From Tannerellaceae bacterium (lineage in GTDB: Bacteria; Bacteroidota; Bacteroidia; Bacteroidales; Tannerellaceae): 9,802 bases of DNA. How positions within the stretch are numbered: the first letter of the stretch is position 1; each line of letters starts with the position of its first letter. Shown in pieces: positions 6,060 through 9,802 of this stretch. The notes below the pieces were generated by a model that had not been told where the DNA came from, made no database searches, and saw nothing but the letters and a program-made list of their open reading frames with translations. The stretch lies in contig JAISRY010000067.1 in the NCBI GenBank assembly GCA_031273385.1, positions 1 to 9,802 on the forward strand, in the 5' to 3' direction. The translations under genes were made by a program, and so were the position numbers.

Positions 6060-9000
6060 TTAAATGATTTGTAGGCTTTCAGCGGCGAAACGGGCGTAGT
6101 GGCCTTGCAGCCCGCCGGCATATTGCCGCAGGATACCCTCGCCCAAGCCCTCTTTATCCCCGCAAAGGTAAAGCGCCCTGGCGAGGTGTAACTCTTTGAG
6201 GGCGATGTTGCGCGTGCTGACGTCGTTCAGGCCGGGAACGGTACGTTTACGCGCTGTGGCATACGTATCAATGGCATGGAAACGGACACCCGGGGCAAGC
6301 AGCAGGGAGGCCAACACAGGGACGGCTTCCCGGCTTTGGATCGTCTCCGCAGCGATGGCGACGGCGCAGTAATGCGAAAAGGCATGTTCAGGCTCCAGCA
6401 ACCGCGCCTTTTCGAGGATGACGGGAAGAGAGGCCGGCTCTCTGGCGTTGCCCAGCGCGATAAGGAGCGCGTCGAGGCGGCTCAGGCTCATCCCGAACTG
6501 CCCCATTCCGGTATAATGCCAGCCCCCGTCCCACTGCGCCTGCGCCGAAATAGCTTCCGCCAACAGCTGCGTACCGCTCTTATCGCCCAACATGCAGAGT
6601 ACGGTCGCATAGATAAGCGTCTCTACATGGCCGGGATTCTCTTCCATCCTCTTTTTCAGCAGTTCTATGCAGCGAGCCGGGTCGGTGAGCAATACCTCCA
6701 GCCCGTTATAGTTGTCGGCGACAGTGTGTGAAGCGAGGAGCATCTCTTTCGGTGTGAATCCCTTGAACGCTTTGTCGGTGAGTACGCGTGCCGGCAGGTT
6801 GCCGAGGGCGACCAAATGGCGCTGCACCGTTTTGATGTCGACCTTACGGAGGGGTTTCCCCTCTTTCACCGCCGTAGCCGCCAGGTAGCCCACGGCATAT
6901 CCCTGGTTCTGTAGGCAGGCCTGCATACGGATAACAGGCATGGCGTCGCGGTGCGCTCCCGTTCCGAGGCCGGTCACCAGGATACCGTCCAACCCCTTGG
7001 GCAGCAGGCTCCGCAGGGGAACATCGGCATCATAGATCGTATGCCTCTCCAGCGGCGGACTGAGGATGAAATAGGGATCGACGACCATCCCGTGCGTATC
7101 GAAAGAGCTGCGGTGGTACGAAATGGTATCGGGATAGCGGCGATGGGTCAGGACGTCATAGACCGAGATGATGTGTTCGGCGATGATGCGCCGGCGTTCG
7201 CGGGTCTGCGGAATCTTTACGAGGTCGTAATGACCCTGTATCTTGACTTTTGCCTGAACGAAAACCCGGTTGACGTCCAGGATGTCGGTGTCGTCGATGA
7301 AAAGCCAGTCGTTGTTGTTGTAGTAGTCGCCCGGGTCGGCTTGTCCCATCCCTGCGCCCTGTATCGCCAGCGTATGCTTGCCTGTGTATTCGAATCCGGC
7401 TCCTGCGGCAATGGCGATATCGGCGCTACCGGTACTGTCGATCAGTACGTCCGAAAGGATCACCCCCCGCCCGAACGGAGTAGCTACGACCACCCCTTTT
7501 ACGCGCCCGTCTTCCACCACCGCGCCGCACCCCAGCACGCCGAACCAAAGCGATCCTCCTGCGCGGAGCAGCTCGCGGCGATACCATTCCATCTTCCAAT
7601 CCGCCGGCGAAGCCTCTTTCCAGTCTTCCAGCTGCCGGCTATGCCCGGGAGGCGCCATACGGCGTACCCCGTCGTCGATGACGCTTGTAAAGCCCTCCCT
7701 GAATCCATCCCAATAACGGCCGATCATCCCCACCGTCGTGATGCCGCCCAGACCGTGGAGGTATTCGAGTACGATGGTTTTTACGCCTTGCCGGGCAGCC
7801 GATATGCCTGCCGACGCTCCGGCTGTCCCCCCACCGAGTACGACGACGTCATACCTCCCCAGCACAGGCAATGCCCCGTCCGGCGAGTCGACAAATTCGT
7901 TCCGCTTCGAGGGGCGGAGAGGGCGGAGTATTTCCCCGACGGCGCCATGGTTGACACCCTCTACGGTTGTGGGGAGTACGGTTACGGCATCCGCCGGCAT
8001 GGGGAGATTCGCCGTTTTACCGGCAATGCTTTCGCCAAGGATGGCGCCGAGGAAGAGGGCGTTTAACGGACGCATCACCCCGGCGGCTACCGGTCGCGGA
8101 ATGTCTGAACAGGGGCCGGCCACCCACAGGTTGTCCACCCCTTTCGCTTCAAAAGCCGCTTCCGGTATTTGACGCAACGAAGCCGCGCCTCCCTCGTAGG
8201 ATTGCCGGCAAATGATCTTTTCTTCGGGGATATACCACAGCAGATCGGCGCTGTCTATCTGGCCGGGATCCCATGTCTTTGTGCGGGCGGCCTGTTCGGC
8301 CTGCATCAGCGAAGCATACGACGCATCATGCACCGCGAGGGAGAAAGTATAACGTGTCACCGGATAGCTTTTCCCGTTGAAGACAAGGGGGCTTAATGGC
8401 TCCGTCCGGCTTGCTTCGTCGACGTTGCGGGGCGTATTGCCGGCAACGGTCAGCTGAAACTCCCGCACCCCGGGCTGGAAAGGGGTACGTCTGGCGCCGA
8501 ACAGCGGGGCGACGGAGGCCGTATGTGTCGCATCAACCACCGCCTTGCAACGGATAACCTGCCGTCCGGAACGGTTCGCAATCACCACACCGGCGATTCT
8601 CCCCTCCCTGTCGACCACGGCATTCGTCACATAGCTGCTGTAGAGAAAGTCTACCCCGTTATTGATCAACTCCTCTTCGAGAACGGTCTTGACATGCAAC
8701 GGGGTAGGGCGGTCTTGGGAAGGGAACAGCTTCCGGGCAAGCTCCGTCTGCGGTTTCTCATCTTCCGCCCTGTCGTAAAGAAAAGCCCCGCATATATCAT
8801 CTCCAAGGTAGGGCAGGGATGCCACCAGGAATACGCTACTACCCGCAACGGCTGCCGCCGAAGCGATGGCTACCGCCCGCGCGCTTCCTCCGGCAACAAG
8901 GATAGCGGCATCGGCAACGACGGGAATCCGCCGTTCCCCCTCCCATACATATCCCTCATCCGGCAAAACAGCCTGCACCGCCGCCCGCGCATCCGTCACC

Positions 9001-9065
9001 TTACCGACCGAAGCCAACGCCCCGCCCGCCGCCGTAATCCTAATAAAGTCTCTCCGTGTAATCAT
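6060..9065 (-). CDS. Large two-module FAD-dependent oxidoreductase with Tat-like signal
   Basis: This protein has about 1001 residues. The N-terminus has a twin-arginine motif (TRRDFI, residues 3-8) and a weakly hydrophobic stretch to about 28 (DARA), suggesting Tat export of a folded flavoprotein. A first flavoprotein-like module (about 48-355) starts with ILVAGGSARAVA, where the GxGxxG glycines are degenerate (Ala at the first, Arg at the third). A second module (about 403-740) starts with the canonical DVVVLGGGTAGASAG and E434, so FAD probably binds here. The remaining 260 residues are helix-rich with HEAT- or TPR-like character and no catalytic motif I can name. ATG 9065 is preferred; a TTG start at 9080 would add only five residues before the arginines. 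The substrate is unknown. It is the first gene of an operon with the 617-residue oxidoreductase and is more than 1.5 times the length of that partner. Confidence 0.85.
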   Translation of the reverse strand: MITRRDFIRITAAGGALASVGKVTDARAAVQAVLPDEGYVWEGERRIPVVADAAILVAGGSARAVAIASAAAVAGSSVFLVASLPYLGDDICGAFLYDRAEDEKPQTELARKLFPSQDRPTPLHVKTVLEEELINNGVDFLYSSYVTNAVVDREGRIAGVVIANRSGRQVIRCKAVVDATHTASVAPLFGARRTPFQPGVREFQLTVAGNTPRNVDEASRTEPLSPLVFNGKSYPVTRYTFSLAVHDASYASLMQAEQAARTKTWDPGQIDSADLLWYIPEEKIICRQSYEGGAASLRQIPEAAFEAKGVDNLWVAGPCSDIPRPVAAGVMRPLNALFLGAILGESIAGKTANLPMPADAVTVLPTTVEGVNHGAVGEILRPLRPSKRNEFVDSPDGALPVLGRYDVVVLGGGTAGASAGISAARQGVKTIVLEYLHGLGGITTVGMIGRYWDGFREGFTSVIDDGVRRMAPPGHSRQLEDWKEASPADWKMEWYRRELLRAGGSLWFGVLGCGAVVEDGRVKGVVVATPFGRGVILSDVLIDSTGSADIAIAAGAGFEYTGKHTLAIQGAGMGQADPGDYYNNNDWLFIDDTDILDVNRVFVQAKVKIQGHYDLVKIPQTRERRRIIAEHIISVYDVLTHRRYPDTISYHRSSFDTHGMVVDPYFILSPPLERHTIYDADVPLRSLLPKGLDGILVTGLGTGAHRDAMPVIRMQACLQNQGYAVGYLAATAVKEGKPLRKVDIKTVQRHLVALGNLPARVLTDKAFKGFTPKEMLLASHTVADNYNGLEVLLTDPARCIELLKKRMEENPGHVETLIYATVLCMLGDKSGTQLLAEAISAQAQWDGGWHYTGMGQFGMSLSRLDALLIALGNAREPASLPVILEKARLLEPEHAFSHYCAVAIAAETIQSREAVPVLASLLLAPGVRFHAIDTYATARKRTVPGLNDVSTRNIALKELHLARALYLCGDKEGLGEGILRQYAGGLQGHYARFAAESLQII

Positions 9066-9129
9066 TTTTGTATCAGTCAATATGGTTATAATTCTTTTTC
9101 AGGTATCAGCAATATAGCATCCGCATGCC

Positions 9130-9162
9130 CAAATATAGTGAATTTGGTCATTCATTGTTCAA
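9130..9162 (-). promoter_or_regulatory. Promoter of the flavoprotein operon
   Basis: On the minus strand TATATTTG (complement of 9130-9137) matches the Bacteroidetes -7 box exactly. A TTG (complement of 9160-9162) lies 22 nt upstream, one base longer than the usual spacer. Transcription would begin near 9123, giving a leader of about 57 nt to the ATG at 9065. The site lies just past the terminator of the tRNA gene, so the operon appears to be started separately. Confidence 0.5.
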
Positions 9163-9176
9163 TAAACCGCCAAAAT

Positions 9177-9212
9177 AAAAAAACGCCTGACAATCAATCG
9201 ACTATCAAGCGT
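9177..9212 (-). terminator. Intrinsic terminator of the tRNA-Asp gene
   Basis: In the minus-strand transcript ACGCTTGA pairs with TCAGGCGT over 8 bp, including one G-U pair, and is followed directly by a run of T residues (complement of the A-run at 9177-9183), then ATTTT. It begins a few bases after the tRNA 3' end, as expected for a single-gene tRNA transcript. Confidence 0.75.
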
Positions 9213-9217
9213 CTATG

Positions 9218-9291
9218 CGGTATGGACGGGACTCGAACCCGCGACCCCCTGCGTGACAGGCAGGTATTCTAACCAGCTGAACTACCACACC
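9218..9291 (-). tRNA. tRNA-Asp (anticodon GTC)
   Basis: The 74-nt minus-strand sequence folds as a cloverleaf. The acceptor arms GGTGTGG and CCATACC pair over 7 bp with one G-U, with G as discriminator base. The anticodon arm is CCTGC-CTGTCAC-GCAGG, giving anticodon GTC (complement of 9255-9257) and so aspartate. The T arm is GGG-TTCGAGT-CCC. The 3' CCA is not encoded (CAT follows the discriminator), so it must be added after transcription. Confidence 0.97.
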
Positions 9292-9327
9292 GTTTTTGTT
9301 TTGCTGCTATTCCGCTGAATTGCGATG

Positions 9328-9357
9328 CAAAGATAGAGCGATTAATTGAATTTGCAA
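9328..9357 (-). promoter_or_regulatory. Promoter of the tRNA-Asp gene
   Basis: The minus strand reads TTG (complement of 9355-9357), a 19-nt spacer, then TATCTTTG (complement of 9328-9335). Both boxes and the spacing fit the Bacteroidetes housekeeping promoter, and this is the best match in the window. Transcription would start near 9321, about 30 nt before the mature tRNA 5' end at 9291. Confidence 0.75.
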
Positions 9358-9398
9358 TAGTTTTATGGAGAAATTTCAGAGAACGTGGATATATTTTC

Positions 9399-9406
9399 TA
9401 CTTTTG
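9399..9406 (+). promoter_or_regulatory. Likely -7 box of the aminotransferase gene
   Basis: TACTTTTG fits TAnnTTTG and lies 27 nt before the ATG at 9434. A -33 element is not clear; ATTTC at 9373-9377 is at about the right distance but a poor match. It would be divergent from the tRNA-Asp promoter, the two sharing about 140 nt. Confidence 0.4.
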
Positions 9407-9433
9407 CTCGCTGTATCAATATAATAATGACAA

Positions 9434-9802
9434 ATGAAAAATACCCCTGTGGATTATAAGGTGGCTAAAGATATAATAAATAGCTTTGGGATACCTGATT
9501 TTGGAAAGGCCACGATACGTGAAGTCGTTGCCATCTCGTCTATGTTAGAGCAACAGACGAATACGGAGTTTATACACATGGAGATGGGAGTTCCCGGTCT
9601 CCAAGCTGCCCAGGTGGGCGTTGATGCCGAGATTGAAGCGTTGCGTAAGGGAATTGCCGCTGTTTACCCCAACATCAATGGCGCAGCGGAACTGAAAGAG
9701 GAAGCCTCACGCTTTATCAAGGCTTTTATTAATGTGGATATAGATGCGGAATCTTGCGTCCCGGTGACCGGCTCTATGCAGGGAACATACGCCTCGTTCC
9801 TG
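9434..9802 (+). CDS. PLP-dependent aminotransferase class I/II, N-terminal part
   Basis: This is an open frame of 123 codons running off the right edge with no stop. The translation begins MKNTPVDYKVAKDI and includes FIHMEMGVPGLQAAQVGV, GIAAVYPNINGAAELKEEA and VPVTGSMQGTYASFL. These match the N-terminal arm and start of the cofactor domain of fold-type I aminotransferases, with the MEMG-PGL substrate-side segment and the GSMQGT turn at the start of the pyridoxal phosphate site. The lysine that forms the Schiff base lies beyond the window. Such enzymes transfer amino groups between amino acids and 2-oxo acids; the substrate cannot be assigned. ATG 9434 is chosen because the nearby ATG at 9427 is in another frame and soon meets a stop. 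Confidence 0.85.
   Translation, partial: MKNTPVDYKVAKDIINSFGIPDFGKATIREVVAISSMLEQQTNTEFIHMEMGVPGLQAAQVGVDAEIEALRKGIAAVYPNINGAAELKEEASRFIKAFINVDIDAESCVPVTGSMQGTYASFL

Noticed and set aside
6047..6121. Upstream in-frame start for the 617-residue oxidoreductase
   Set aside because: It would overlap the preceding gene and place 25 unrelated residues before a clear signal peptide.
6951..8066. 371-codon plus-strand open frame
   Set aside because: It lies opposite the large flavoprotein, has no domain character, and arises from the high GC content of that gene.
9218..9291. tRNA-Asp as an attachment site of an integrated element
   Set aside because: No direct repeat of the tRNA 3' end and no integrase are seen in the window.

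Overview
The window looks like chromosomal DNA from the order Bacteroidales, in the Parabacteroides/Bacteroides/Tannerella neighbourhood. Three things point there. Several genes are preceded by the Bacteroidetes sigma-ABfr -7 box TAnnTTTG rather than a TATAAT box. Ribosome-binding sites are weak or absent. The gene types are also typical: a Bacteroidetes-type ECF sigma factor, a group B-like [FeFe] hydrogenase, exported FAD_oxidored flavoproteins and a Bacteroides-type aminotransferase. Species cannot be assigned from the sequence alone.

Layout. Positions 1-518 hold no convincing gene. They contain small palindromes, a 55-bp inverted element, four tandem 22-nt units and a promoter. Positions 519-3912 hold four plus-strand genes: a DUF2148 ferredoxin-like protein, an ECF sigma factor with no anti-sigma gene beside it, a 478-residue [FeFe] hydrogenase-type protein, and a HAD phosphatase that follows the hydrogenase after only 4 nt. 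Positions 3899-4213 form a 315-bp near-perfect palindrome between two convergent transcription units. It supplies the stop codons of both flanking genes. Positions 4193-9065 (minus strand) form a two-gene operon of exported FAD-dependent oxidoreductases. The upstream gene encodes about 1001 residues with a Tat-like signal, two flavoprotein modules and a helical C-terminus. The downstream gene encodes 617 residues with a Sec-like signal. Further right are a tRNA-Asp gene on the minus strand, with its own promoter and terminator, and the start of a plus-strand aminotransferase that runs off the window.

How the parts may work together. The hydrogenase, the DUF2148 protein and the sigma factor suggest a small redox or fermentative electron-flow locus, but the link is positional only and no hydrogenase maturases are present here. 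The two flavoproteins probably act together in the periplasm on an unknown substrate. The least ordinary features are the long palindrome that ends both convergent genes and the large two-module flavoprotein, whose N-terminal nucleotide-binding motif is degenerate.
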